Part shown: in pieces, positions 18,605 through 26,763 of the stretch
Numbering within the stretch: the first letter of the stretch is position 1
How the letters are laid out: each line of letters starts with the position of its first letter
Origin: Deltaproteobacteria bacterium
Lineage (GTDB): Bacteria; Desulfobacterota; Desulfobacteria; Desulfobacterales; UBA5852
DNA: 64,000 nucleotides
Assembly (NCBI GenBank): GCA_020444045.1
Contig: JAHLLS010000024.1
Location: 17,902 to 81,901, forward strand
Reading direction: 5' to 3'
Notes under the pieces: generated by a model
Told to the model about the DNA's origin: nothing
Seen by the model: the letters and a program-made list of their open reading frames with translations, nothing else
Databases searched by the model: none
Made by a program: the position numbers and the translations under genes

Positions 18605-18640
18605 AGGAAAGAAAATGGGCGAAGCCGGATGGCCTCGCCC
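18605..18640 (-). terminator. Probable intrinsic terminator after the NifX-like gene
   Basis: GGGCGA / TCGCCC with an inner GCC/GGC stem spans 18617-18640. On the minus strand it is followed by ATTTTCTTTCC. It lies about 180 bp after the nifX-like stop, with no gene in between. Confidence 0.6.
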
Positions 18641-18821
18641 AATGGAGGAAAGGTAGATTGACAGATGTCTACCTGCGTATTCCCTGACTGCACAGCCAGG
18701 GGATACGAGAATAGCCTATGCATACTGCCCGCCCGTGTCAAGGACGAGGGTCGTCACCGTCATTGCGCCTGCGATGTGCTGCCATTCCGACACGCACGTC
18801 AACACCGCGAGGACCCGGTGT

Positions 18822-19292
18822 CTAAAATCCACTCCGCCCGCCGCCCCCCATTCCGCGGCCACCACCGCCCATACCACGGCCTCCGCCACCCATACCACGG
18901 CCTCCGCCACCCATACCACGACCGCCCATTTTCCCAGGACCTGCTTGAAGCGTGTCAGTGGCGAGCTCATTTAATTCATTTCGCTCCAGCGCCTGGATCA
19001 CATCCTGCACGGTTCCGTCGGTGCCGATATAGAGTTTAATGCCGGACCGACTCAAGACCTGGGCTGCTTTGGGACCCATCTGGCCGGTAATGAGCACATC
19101 GGTCCCGGCGTCGGCAATCATCTGGGCGGCCTTGATGCCGGTGCCCTGGGCCAGGCCGATCTGCGCCGAATTGTCCAGATAGGCGGTTTGGCCCGTCTCC
19201 GTATCGAACAGGACAAAACCGGCAGTGCGGCCGAACCGGGGGTCCATTTCACTGTCGATGGTTTTTCCCCTTGCGCTTACGGTGATTTTCAT
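18822..19292 (-). CDS. NifX/NifB-C-like (Fe-Mo cofactor family) protein with Gly/Arg/Met tail
   Basis: 156 residues. Residues 1-108 are a dinitrogenase iron-molybdenum cofactor (NifX/NifB C-terminal) domain: MKITVSARGKTIDSEMDPRFGRTAGFVLFD, GTGIKAAQMIADAGTDVLITGQMGPKA. Residues 116-156 form an unusual tail of repeated GMGGGGR units. Such stand-alone proteins are frequent in anaerobes and archaea and may handle metal clusters; nitrogen fixation is not implied, since no nif genes are near. GGAGG 7 bases before the ATG fixes the start. Confidence 0.88.
   Translation of the reverse strand: MKITVSARGKTIDSEMDPRFGRTAGFVLFDTETGQTAYLDNSAQIGLAQGTGIKAAQMIADAGTDVLITGQMGPKAAQVLSRSGIKLYIGTDGTVQDVIQALERNELNELATDTLQAGPGKMGGRGMGGGGRGMGGGGRGMGGGGRGMGGGGRSGF
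18834..18917 (-). repeat. Four 21-bp in-frame tandem repeats
   Basis: Four consecutive 21-bp units encode GMGGGGR in the 3' end of the nifX-like gene. The central two are nearly identical at the base level and the outer ones have drifted at third positions. Length changes by slippage would keep the frame. Confidence 0.9.
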
Positions 19293-19627
19293 GATCGAGC
19301 CTCCTTAAAATATATGAGATAATGCACATAATAACTATACAACATGCTTGGCCTTTGGCAACCCGATGAAACCTGAAAATCGCTATTTCCGACGTTAATC
19401 AAAGCGGACCGCATCGATTCCGGCCGGTTTCCCACCTTTATAAGCCGAGGATTCCAAAAACAGGCAGCACGAACGAATCGACCATTATCCGTTGTTGACT
19501 GGACGTCCGGACACCATAAAAGATGTCGCAAAAATTTTGCAGTACGGCTAAAGTATCGTAAAAAACCGTCCGATACTGTAAAAGGACATCGTGGAATTCG
19601 GGAATGACAATATGCAGATGACGGGGC

Positions 19628-19638
19628 GGGGGGGGGGG
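19628..19638 (+). repeat. Poly-G tract of 11 bases
   Basis: An uninterrupted run of eleven G, preceded by ACGGGGC, lies 45 bp upstream of the ATG of the SpoIIAA-like gene, in a spacer of otherwise mixed composition. Runs of this length are prone to slippage. Just upstream is the dyad AGTATCG / CGATACT. Confidence 0.85.
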
Positions 19639-19683
19639 AATGCCTCCTGCCGAGAAATTGATTGACCATTGAAAGCGGTTGAT

Positions 19684-20118
19684 ATGCCTTTTCAGTTCCA
19701 ATACCTTGCAGCGTCGAATTGCCTGTACGTCATCGGACGGGGCCGGGTTTCGCTGCAAGATTTTCTCGACTATCACCGTACCGTAAAAATCCCAGATCCC
19801 AAACCCGACTTGCTTATTCTGGCGGACTATCGCGAGCTTGACCCCTCGAATTTATCGACATCCGACATCGAGCAAATAAGGGAGAGTGCGCTGCGTAAAA
19901 TCGAGGACAAATTCACCAGCGTAAAGGAAGCCACGGTGGTGGCCGACACACTCGCGTATGGCCTTACACGGATGTTTGACGGCGTGTTTCATTCGGAAAA
20001 ATACGAATTGAACATCTTCACCGACATCCGTGAGGCCATACTGTGGTTAGGGCTGGCGCCCGAAACCCAGCTTGATAGCGATCAACAATTCGAACCCGCC
20101 GATAAGCAACCCTCCTGA
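19684..20118 (+). CDS. SpoIIAA/STAS-like small protein
   Basis: 144 residues with a fold pattern like SpoIIAA-like/STAS proteins: FQYLAASNCLYVIGRGRVSLQDFLDYHRTV (strand, strand, helix), PKPDLLILADYRELDPSNLSTSDIEQI, VVADTLAYGLTRMFDGV and FTDIREAILWLGL at the C-terminus. No catalytic motif, signal or membrane segment. The ATG at 19684 is preferred over an in-frame TTG 15 bases upstream; the ribosome site is weak (GAAAGCGG). Likely a cytosolic regulatory module of unknown target. Confidence 0.6.
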   Translation: MPFQFQYLAASNCLYVIGRGRVSLQDFLDYHRTVKIPDPKPDLLILADYRELDPSNLSTSDIEQIRESALRKIEDKFTSVKEATVVADTLAYGLTRMFDGVFHSEKYELNIFTDIREAILWLGLAPETQLDSDQQFEPADKQPS

Positions 20119-20156
20119 ACTTGCTCTTAACAGGTGGATATCGATTGCCCGGAGAA

Positions 20157-20528
20157 TCAGTGCGTCTGGCTTACCGCCACGGCAAAACCCAAAACGTTGT
20201 CAATCACCGAAACAGCAATGTTGAATCGACCTTCATCCTGGTGATCTTCGCTCCGGTAGTGATGGTAGATGTGCTTTTCAACCACCGGTCGGCGATAATG
20301 ATCCCGATCACTATATGCGGGATAATGCTGATAACGGGGCTGGTGAGGATTTTTGTTGTTTTTTTCCCATCCATAATGATGCCCGGAAGGCGTTTCGTAG
20401 CGCTGATGATAGGTTTTGACATTCATGAGTCGTTTACCACCCTGGCCCTGCCCCGCCCAGGCGTTGCCCCCAAATGTCAGTGAAATACCGAGCAGTGCAA
20501 TGCCGACGATCAAGCGTTTCCGTGTCAT
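20157..20528 (-). CDS. His/Tyr-rich secreted protein of unknown function
   Basis: 123 residues with a Sec signal MTRKRLIVGIALLGISLTFGGNAWA. The mature part is unusually rich in His, Tyr and Arg (YHQRYETPSGHHYGWEK, HYRRPVVEKHIYHHYRSEDH) and ends in a hydrophobic segment, AVSVIDNVLGFAVAV. The His clusters suggest metal binding in the periplasm; this is only inferred from composition. AAGGAGA before the ATG is a strong ribosome site. Confidence 0.65.
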   Translation of the reverse strand: MTRKRLIVGIALLGISLTFGGNAWAGQGQGGKRLMNVKTYHQRYETPSGHHYGWEKNNKNPHQPRYQHYPAYSDRDHYRRPVVEKHIYHHYRSEDHQDEGRFNIAVSVIDNVLGFAVAVSQTH

Positions 20529-20852
20529 GTCGATCTCCTTTGTCTCTTGGGTTAAGCAAAGCGCCTTTTGGCTTGTTTAACCCGTAGGACGACAGCGATC
20601 GCGGAAAAGTCTACGCCAAGCCCCGATCCCCAGGGATGGTCCTTTCGAATTCCCATCGAAGCGCTCTCCATGCCCCTCCCTGAACATGAGAACGCCCCCC
20701 GACGCCGCCCATAAAATTACCATAACTTACCGTTATATTATTTTATCAAAATTGAAGATTCTCCCGATTGACATCGGTAGCCACCAGCATGTACACCCAA
20801 AGTGAGACGTCCTCCGTCTCACATAACCTTCCATACGAGAGGAGACCACATC

Positions 20853-21092
20853 GTGATACAGTTCCAGGCGGATGATGAAACCGGATACATTGAAATCGAA
20901 ACCGAGGGTTCGGTCTTTTTTCGAACCCGGGAGGGTGACGAGCACTATCTGGAGTGGGATAGTCTGACAGAGGACATGCAGGGGGTCTTGCAGCGGTTCG
21001 TGGAGGATGCCGAGGTGGCCTTCGATGAGGCCATCAATGCCCTGAAGGATATCCCCAAAAATGCCGGTCTCGATGAGGCTTTCGAGGATTAG
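20853..21092 (+). CDS. 79-aa acidic protein of unknown function
   Basis: GTG start at 20853 with a GAGAGGAGA ribosome site 7-8 bases upstream. The product is strongly acidic, with QFQADDETGYIEIETEGSVFF as two beta strands and a helical C-terminal half, EDMQGVLQRFVEDAEVAFDEA. No family is recognised. Its stop overlaps a possible GTG start that is in frame with the nuclease gene, so the two may be translationally linked. Confidence 0.55.
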   Translation: MIQFQADDETGYIEIETEGSVFFRTREGDEHYLEWDSLTEDMQGVLQRFVEDAEVAFDEAINALKDIPKNAGLDEAFED

Positions 21093-21265
21093 TGAGGCGG
21101 GATGTTTCCACTGCCAAAAAGCCTCGTCGTAAGATCTTGCACGAGGATGAAGCCTCGGATATCATCATTGCCAGGTTGGCTCTTGCGCTTGAGAAAAGCC
21201 ACAAAAAGACGATAGAGGAGGGAAATACTCCACATAGAGGCTCTGAGAGCCTCAAGGAGGTGGTT

Positions 21266-21787
21266 ATGAAGCCCTTTCTGGAGGGTGTTATACGACGGTT
21301 TGCAGTCCCAATCCTACTTCTTCTGATATCCCTGACCCTCGCTACAACCGCCCTATCCAATGACTTGATCACCGCCCGTGTCGTTAGCGTAACCGACGGA
21401 GACAACCTTACGGTTATCGGGTCTGATAACAAACAGGTCTTGATCAGGCTGCACGGGTTAGACTGCCCTGAGTTGGAGCAATCTTTCGGCGAAAACGCCA
21501 AAGAGTTCACATCAAACCTGTGCTTTGGTAAAATCATAATGTACCAGATGATTGGCATAGACCGGTTCGATCGGACTATTGCTGCGGTTTTCCTTGATGA
21601 CGGGAAGGAACTTAATCTTGAGATTCTGAAGGCGGGTCTGGCGTGGCACTATGAGCGGTACTCAAAGCGGCAGGACTATGCTGACGCTGAGGAGGAAGCT
21701 CGGAGAGCTGGTATCGGGCTGTGGGCTGATGCTAAGCCGACGCCGCCATGGGAATGGCGGAAGGACAAACGCAAAAAGTCCCAATAA
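21266..21787 (+). CDS. Secreted thermonuclease (SNase-fold nuclease)
   Basis: 173 residues with signal-like N-terminus FAVPILLLLISLTLATTALS, then an SNase domain: ARVVSVTDGDNLTV, the catalytic segment IRLHGLDCPELEQ (Arg, Asp, Glu of the active site), DRFDRTIAAVFLDDGKELNLEILKAGLAW and the final RRAGIGLWAD. It cleaves DNA or RNA with Ca2+. AAGGAGGTGGTT immediately before the ATG at 21266 fixes this start, although the frame is open back to 21092. A truncated second copy lies at 25.57 kb, on the other side of the IS remnant and the carboxyltransferase gene. Confidence 0.85.
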   Translation: MKPFLEGVIRRFAVPILLLLISLTLATTALSNDLITARVVSVTDGDNLTVIGSDNKQVLIRLHGLDCPELEQSFGENAKEFTSNLCFGKIIMYQMIGIDRFDRTIAAVFLDDGKELNLEILKAGLAWHYERYSKRQDYADAEEEARRAGIGLWADAKPTPPWEWRKDKRKKSQ

Positions 21788-22459
21788 AGGCGCTGGCTGA
21801 CTAACGAGAACTATCTCGATAATGTGTCCACCAACAATTTGTGCCTGGGTACTTTGCTGACCAGATAATACCGGATACGCAGAGGAGGTGCAGCAGGGAC
21901 ACTTAGCAACAAGCCAGTTGCACAACCTCCCAAGAACACAAGTTCGTCTGCAAGAGGGCCAAATCGACGGACCGCAGCCTCGAGCGATTCAAAGTTTGGG
22001 TTTCTAAACTAAACATTGGCATAGCGATTCAAGCCTTTCCTGATTTCCTGAATGGCCAACTCTTTTTCACGTACCCTCCCCCCGTCTCGCATCGACCAAG
22101 GTTAGCAGAGCATGAAAATGATCGTCTTTCAAATTCTCACACGCTCCTGTTCCTTTTCACCCCGGAGGAGAACCCAAATATAGGAACATGAAGGTCGTCC
22201 TCTCTCAGCGCCGCAACAGCCGGTCAATTCGCTCTGCATGGCGTATTGGATAGATTGATCACCTTAAACGTCATATTTTGCCACCAAAACTGACTGTTTA
22301 AGACACTGAGATGGGGTTATTTTGACTGTTATGAGCGTGATAACAGCAAGTTGCCATGGTCTGATAATCATTAAAGGGCTTTCAATTAATTTAAAACAGA
22401 GACACCTCCCTAATCATAGCGGCAACGAACTACTATGATACCAGCGTGTTTTCCACTCC
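21788..22459. other. Gene-free stretch before the IS remnant
   Basis: About 670 bp without a convincing ORF on either strand. An AT-rich part (22260-22400) contains an in-frame extension of the transposase reading frame that resembles the IS110 pre-WLAH region only weakly and carries a TGA at 22436. It is probably decayed mobile-element DNA. Confidence 0.4.
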
Positions 22460-23185
22460 TACTGGTTGGCGCACCTTCTGCGTCTACAGCTTTTAGCCAA
22501 AGGCTACATTTACCCCAAAGAAGAACGGCCCTTCCGGGATCTGCTCAGAAGGCGGTTGATGTTCGTTCGCCAACGCACCACTCAAATTTTAAGCCTTCAA
22601 AGCATGATCACAAGGCAACGTGGTCTTAACTTCCCGGGCAGTTCCATCAAAAGGTTCGACGACCCGTTTATTGAACGCCTCTTCGACGATCCATATTTGG
22701 TGCTCCTAGCAAAAAACGAGATGGCCACCATCCGTCATATGGGGTCAGTCATCAAAGAGATCGAGTCTGCCGTCATGGCAAAGGCATGTCTTAAGAATGC
22801 GTTCAAAATGCTACTGACGACGCCGGGCATCGGACAGATCTTAGGCTTGACTATCATGCTTGAGGTCGGTGACATCCGCCGATTCAAAAAAGCTGGCAAC
22901 TATTCTTCTTATTGCCGCTGCGTGGATAGCAAAAGAATCTCCAACGGTAAAAAGAAAGGTGTCAACAACAAGAAAAACGGCAACCGGTATCTTGCCTGGG
23001 CCTATGTCGAGGCCGCCTATCACGCAGCACGCAGTAATCCACAGGCACAACGGTTCCACCAGCGAAAAATGTCAAAAAGCAATCGAGCATTGGCCACCAA
23101 AGCTCTGGCCAACAAACTGACGAAAGCGACCTATTACATGATGCGTGATCAAGTTCCCTTCGATTTGGGAAGACTGTTTCAATGA
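22460..23185 (+). mobile_element. IS110-family insertion sequence remnant (N-truncated transposase)
   Basis: About 240 codons of the C-terminal two thirds of an IS110/IS1111 transposase. Seen are YWLAHLLRL, GYIYPKEERPFRDLLRRR, the Transposase_20 part LLTTPGIGQILGLTIMLEVGDIRRFKKAGNYSSYC, and the terminal YYMMRDQVPFD, close to the normal family end. The N-terminal DEDD catalytic half is missing or too decayed to read, with a TGA at 22436, so the element is inactive as an autonomous unit. The serine-containing C-terminal domain is retained. Confidence 0.85.
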
Positions 23186-23192
23186 GAAGTTC

Positions 23193-23425
23193 GGGTGCAG
23201 CAATGATCCGGTGTTGGGGTTGGTGAGAATCCATCTGGTCCGATTGGAAGCTGCTTGCACCCAATCCTTGTTTCTATTGTTGATCCGCCTATGTCGGCAG
23301 CCATTACGGGGTTGGCTTATAACCAATGGTCAGTGACAAATACAATTGGAGCCGCCATGGAACCGAGGAATTTCTGGGGCTCATAATGAGCCAGGGGCAT
23401 CACCAAAACTATTGGTGCACATGCC
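23193..23425 (+). ncRNA. Structured stretch downstream of the IS110 transposase (candidate guide RNA remnant)
   Basis: Starting 8 bases after the transposase stop, GGGTGCA-GCA (23193-23202) pairs with TGC-T-TGCACCC (23252-23262), closing about 50 bases. Two more hairpins follow: GGCTCAT/ATGAGCC (23378-23392), and a two-step stem GGCAT-CACCAA / TTGGTG-CAC-ATGCC (23396-23425). IS110 and IS1111 elements are known to encode structured guide RNAs (bridge or seeker RNA) in non-coding ends, downstream of tnp in IS1111. Whether this is one is inference. Confidence 0.3.
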
Positions 23426-23834
23426 TTGAACCAAATGGGTGACTGATGAGGGTCAAAAACCACGCGATCCATTGTTTGAAATCCCGGGCGCGGTTCAGAC
23501 TGGAAACAGAGGCCAAAGTAGCAGGTAACGTTTAGTGTGCAACAGAAAACGGGGCTTTGAGTCCCATCGGTGAGGTGTTTTCTCTGTTGACACGCCCTTT
23601 AATGGTGACCCCGCCCTCAGTCCCCTTTATTTTCCCAGGTCAAGGTAATTGTGAGGGCCGGGCAATTGGTTCCCCGGTCACCTGCGCAAGGGCCGGACCG
23701 GCAGCAAGTCATCCCTATCCATCGCTCGAAAGGAAAGCGCTCCGGGGATAAGCGTTCTCAGAAAAGGAAGCGTTGATGTGCAATGCATGTACATGACTTA
23801 TACAAAAAAGGCATTCTGTCCAGCATCATGGAGG

Positions 23835-23846
23835 CGATAGCTATCG
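23835..23846. promoter_or_regulatory. 12-bp perfect palindrome upstream of the carboxyltransferase
   Basis: CGATAGCTATCG is a perfect palindrome, 178 bp before the carboxyltransferase start and about 60 bp before its structured leader. It could be an operator; nothing else supports this. Confidence 0.3.
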
Positions 23847-23906
23847 TCATAGCTTTGTAATAATCATAATTTTACAGGGTGTTGAGCGGGCAGGGAAAAA
23901 AAGGCA

Positions 23907-24005
23907 TGGGTTTTGTAGTGGTGAACGGCTGTTCGGAATCGGATTGAAACCCAGGTAGCGGGGAGTCTCTCACGGATTCGATTGAAGAGAGACTCCCATT
24001 TTTTT
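23907..24005 (+). promoter_or_regulatory. Structured leader with intrinsic terminator (putative attenuator)
   Basis: Stem 1: TGGGTTT (23907-23913) with AAACCCA (23947-23953), closing 33 bases. Stem 2: an 11-bp perfect GGGAGTCTCTC (23961-23971) / GAGAGACTCCC (23987-23997), followed by A and seven T. The T-run ends 18 bases before the carboxyltransferase ATG, so this is a terminator inside the leader. The loop of stem 2 contains CGGATTCGATTGAA, close to CGGAATCGGATTGAA on the 3' side of stem 1. It does not match a riboswitch class I know. Confidence 0.6.
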
Positions 24006-24023
24006 AGATATGGAGACCTATAG

Positions 24024-25562
24024 ATGCTTGAGAAAATGTCCACCTTTTTGGATAGAGTCGGGGTTCTGGTGAAAGGGGGCTGCAGTGATATGCTTGCCAC
24101 CCGAAAGAAGAACGGTTTATTGTCGGCCCGAGAGCGGATTGAAGCGCTATTGGATCGCGACACGTTTAACGAAATTGACCTGTTTGTAGAGCAGAGCGGT
24201 AGGGATTTCGGCCTGGACAAACTCAAACTGGTCGGCGACGGCGTCATTACCGGGTTTGGAAAGATCAATGACCGATCCGTTTGCATTTACGCCCAGGATT
24301 TCATGGTGCAGGGCGGATCGCTGGGGCGAATGCATGCCGCCAAGATTACCAAAATCATGGATATGGCCTCTGACATGGGCGTGCCGGTTATCGGTATCAA
24401 TGATTCCGGTGGTGCCCGGATTCAGGAAGGGGTGGATTCACTGGCCGGGTACGGAGAGATATTTTTACGTAATACTTTGAACAGCGGTAAGATTCCCCAA
24501 ATTTCTGTGATCATGGGACCTTGTGCCGGTGGCGCCGTTTACTCACCGGCCCTGACCGATTTTGTCTTCATGGTGGAAAACTTATCCCGCATGTTTGTCA
24601 CCGGTCCTAAAGTGATCGAATCGGTGTTGGGTGAGAAGGTGGCGCCAGAAGCACTGGGCGGTGCCAAGGTGCATAACTCGATTACGGGGAATGCGCATTA
24701 TTATTGTAAAAATGAATATGAAACCTTCGATCGGATTCGTACGCTGCTGAGTTACTTGCCTTCCGCATGGGATAAGGACGTGCCGAAAACAGCGCCGTTG
24801 CCGCCGAAGTATACCCAGGGACTGGCCAGTATCATTCCGGAGGATACCCGGAAAGCCTATGATGTGAAGGATGTTATCAGGGCGATCGTAGACAGCTCCG
24901 AATTCTTTGAGAGTCAGGAGTTGTTTGCCGGGAACGTGGTGGTCGGTTTTGCCCGTATGAACGGCTCTCCCATTGGTATCGTGGCCAATCAGCCGAATGT
25001 CAAGGCCGGTTGCCTGGATGTGGACTCGTCGGACAAAACCGCCCGGTTTGTCCGATTCTGCGACGCGTTTGGCTTACCGCTGCTGACCCTGGTGGATTTA
25101 CCCGGGTATCTTCCAGGAATGGACCAGGAGCATGCGGGTATAATCCGCCATGGGGCCAAGCTGATTTTTGCCTATTCCGAAGCCTCGGTTCCCACGGTGA
25201 CGTTGATTCTGCGAAAAGCATACGGTGGCGGATATATTGCCATGTCTTCCAAGCACCTGAAAACCGACTTTGTCTTTGCTCTGCCCACGGCGGAAGTGGC
25301 GGTAATGGGGCCTGAAAGTGCCTGTAATATTATTTTTGCCAAAGAGATTAAGGCAGCGGAAGATCCTGAAAAAGTTCGTGTGCAAAAGATCGAAGAGTAC
25401 AAGGAAAAATTCTCCAATCCTTACAACCCCGCCTCCAAAGGATATGTGGATGCGATCATCCATCCCGAAGAAACCCGATCCAAACTGATACAGGCATTTG
25501 AAATGGCCAGCACCAAAACCCCTATGCAAAAAAGCCATAAACACGGTTGTATTCCGTTGTAG
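24024..25562 (+). CDS. Acyl-CoA carboxylase, carboxyltransferase subunit (propionyl-CoA carboxylase beta-like)
   Basis: 512 residues, the usual length. N-terminal carboxyltransferase half has RERIEALLD, the acyl-CoA oxyanion region GGSLGRMHAAKI, NDSGGARIQEGVDSL and MGPCAGGAVYSPALTDF. C-terminal half has FVRFCDAFGLPLLTLVDLPGYLPG, QEHAGIIRHGAKLIFAYSEA, KAYGGGYIAMSSKHL and the terminal KHGCIPL. It transfers carboxyl between biotin and an acyl-CoA (propionyl or methylmalonyl most likely). No biotin carboxylase, carrier or decarboxylase beta gene is adjacent, so partners must be elsewhere. GGAG precedes the ATG. It is flanked by mobile-element debris and preceded by a terminator-bearing leader. 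Confidence 0.9.
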   Translation: MLEKMSTFLDRVGVLVKGGCSDMLATRKKNGLLSARERIEALLDRDTFNEIDLFVEQSGRDFGLDKLKLVGDGVITGFGKINDRSVCIYAQDFMVQGGSLGRMHAAKITKIMDMASDMGVPVIGINDSGGARIQEGVDSLAGYGEIFLRNTLNSGKIPQISVIMGPCAGGAVYSPALTDFVFMVENLSRMFVTGPKVIESVLGEKVAPEALGGAKVHNSITGNAHYYCKNEYETFDRIRTLLSYLPSAWDKDVPKTAPLPPKYTQGLASIIPEDTRKAYDVKDVIRAIVDSSEFFESQELFAGNVVVGFARMNGSPIGIVANQPNVKAGCLDVDSSDKTARFVRFCDAFGLPLLTLVDLPGYLPGMDQEHAGIIRHGAKLIFAYSEASVPTVTLILRKAYGGGYIAMSSKHLKTDFVFALPTAEVAVMGPESACNIIFAKEIKAAEDPEKVRVQKIEEYKEKFSNPYNPASKGYVDAIIHPEETRSKLIQAFEMASTKTPMQKSHKHGCIPL

Positions 25563-25564
25563 GT

Positions 25565-25777
25565 TCGCAGGCTCCTGGTAACAAGCAGGTCAAGATCAGA
25601 TTGCACGGGGTAGACTGCCCCGAAGGCAAGCAAGCCTTCGGGAAGAAAGCCAAGCAGTTCATATCAAGTCAGTGCTTCGGCACAACTATCCAGTACCGGG
25701 AGGTGGATATCGACCGGTACGGTCGAACTGTTGCCACGGTTTACCTTGAGAATGGCACTGAGTTGAATCTGGCGAAG
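25565..25777 (+). pseudogene. Truncated thermonuclease (SNase) copy
   Basis: Begins just after the carboxyltransferase stop, in a different frame. It reads GNKQVKIRLHGVDCPEGKQAFGKKAKQF, SSQCFGTTIQYREVDIDRYGRTVATVYLENGTELNL, then loses similarity and stops at 25807. It matches the middle of the SNase domain of the gene at 21.3 kb, including Arg/Asp/Glu of the active site, but the signal peptide, first strands and C-terminal helix are missing. It is diverged rather than an identical duplicate. Confidence 0.8.
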
Positions 25778-25890
25778 GGGAACGTGTGGGTGTGGTTCTG
25801 TGGATAGAGCACCTTGCGCCTGCTGAAGCAGGTCTTACCATGATTTCGGGTGCTGCCAGTGATGGCGGTGCCCAGTAACCTTCCTCATCT

Positions 25891-25917
25891 GGCGGGGGCA
25901 CTTAGCCCCCGCCTTTT
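25891..25917 (+). terminator. Intrinsic terminator
   Basis: GGCGGGGGC / GCCCCCGCC (9 bp, loop ACTTA) followed by TTTT. It lies about 110 bp after the SNase remnant and is oriented to end transcripts from the carboxyltransferase gene. Confidence 0.75.
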
Positions 25918-26173
25918 GATTGCCGACATGACATATCCCGTCATTTTGCCTGACAAATACCGTCAAGCGAATAACGGTCATTTACACCTCAAACCTCTTT
26001 CCATCTGTTATTATGCAGAAAATCCGGCACCAAAATCCTGGCACAAGGATTGCTATTGTTTCTTACCACGTGGCAAGCCGGAGTCGAACGGAATCTCATA
26101 CTGTCTGACAACCCTGACCGCCTTTTGAAGCTCACGACCCCTCGATCTTACAATCTTAAATGGGGGACTGACC

Positions 26174-26428
26174 GTGGAAACAGCAAAAGAAAACAGTAAC
26201 GCTGAAAAGAGGATTGAATGTATTCAGTCCATCTGTCTGAAAGAGAAAAAGACAGAATGCGTTTGTCCAAAGTGCGGGGCACGGCATCGTATTAAGCTTC
26301 TGTGGACCGGCAGGGGAATGCCCCGTAAATACTGCCCGATATGCAAGCACTACTCCAGTTCCATTAACGATACAGAGCCTTGTACCGTGAGCAAGGTTGC
26401 CGGAGGGTTGGCATCTTCCTCAATTTGA
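26174..26428 (+). CDS. Small zinc-ribbon protein
   Basis: 84 residues from a GTG preceded by GGGGGA. The core is CVCPKCGARHRIKLLWTGRGMPRKYCPICKHY: two CxxC pairs about 25 residues apart, a treble-clef or rubredoxin-like zinc ribbon, with a basic linker RGMPRKY typical of small anaerobe zinc ribbons. The last about 25 codons lie over the antisense end of the SRAP remnant and are probably an acquired tail rather than native sequence. The function is unknown; nucleic-acid binding is possible. Confidence 0.5.
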   Translation: METAKENSNAEKRIECIQSICLKEKKTECVCPKCGARHRIKLLWTGRGMPRKYCPICKHYSSSINDTEPCTVSKVAGGLASSSI

Positions 26429-26622
26429 TTTTTTGCCCAGAAAGGCACCAGCCCCCACCGAAACGTCCGCAGGACGTTCTCGCCATCTTGTCTGACAATA
26501 GCTGGGATCATCTGGGTCGGAGCCACGTTGTAGTTCGGGGACAGGTCGGCTTCGACCCGGTCGATTGGAAAATGCGCTTTCAGAGCTCTGAGGTCTTGAT
26601 AGCATACGAATCGTCCACACAT
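26350..26622 (-). pseudogene. SOS-response-associated peptidase (SRAP/YedK/HMCES), N-terminal remnant
   Basis: Starts MCGRFVCYQDLRALKAHFPI with the catalytic Cys2, then LSPNYNVAPTQMIPAIVRQDGENVLRTFRWGLVPFWAK, which is the first third of a SRAP domain that would cross-link to abasic sites in single-stranded DNA. After about residue 70 the similarity stops and the frame runs out over the zinc-ribbon gene. The domain normally extends about 200 residues and needs a His and Glu that are absent here, so it is inactive. The break is about 200 bp from tRNA-Arg. Confidence 0.75.
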
Positions 26623-26681
26623 GAATAGTGCCTCCAAATAAAAAGGAGTCACAGCATAGAACTGTAACCCCTTGATTTAAT

Positions 26682-26758
<77 letters not shown>

Positions 26759-26763
26759 ATGAG

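Noticed and set aside
21092..21265. In-frame N-terminal extension of the SNase gene
   Set aside because: A strong ribosome site and signal peptide begin at 21266; the upstream part is charged and has no homology I can see.
23687..23710. SRP RNA-like motif (AAGGGCCGGACCGGCAGCAAG region)
   Set aside because: It resembles the apical loop of 4.5S RNA, but the GGAA tetraloop is absent and the flanking bases do not form the expected helix.
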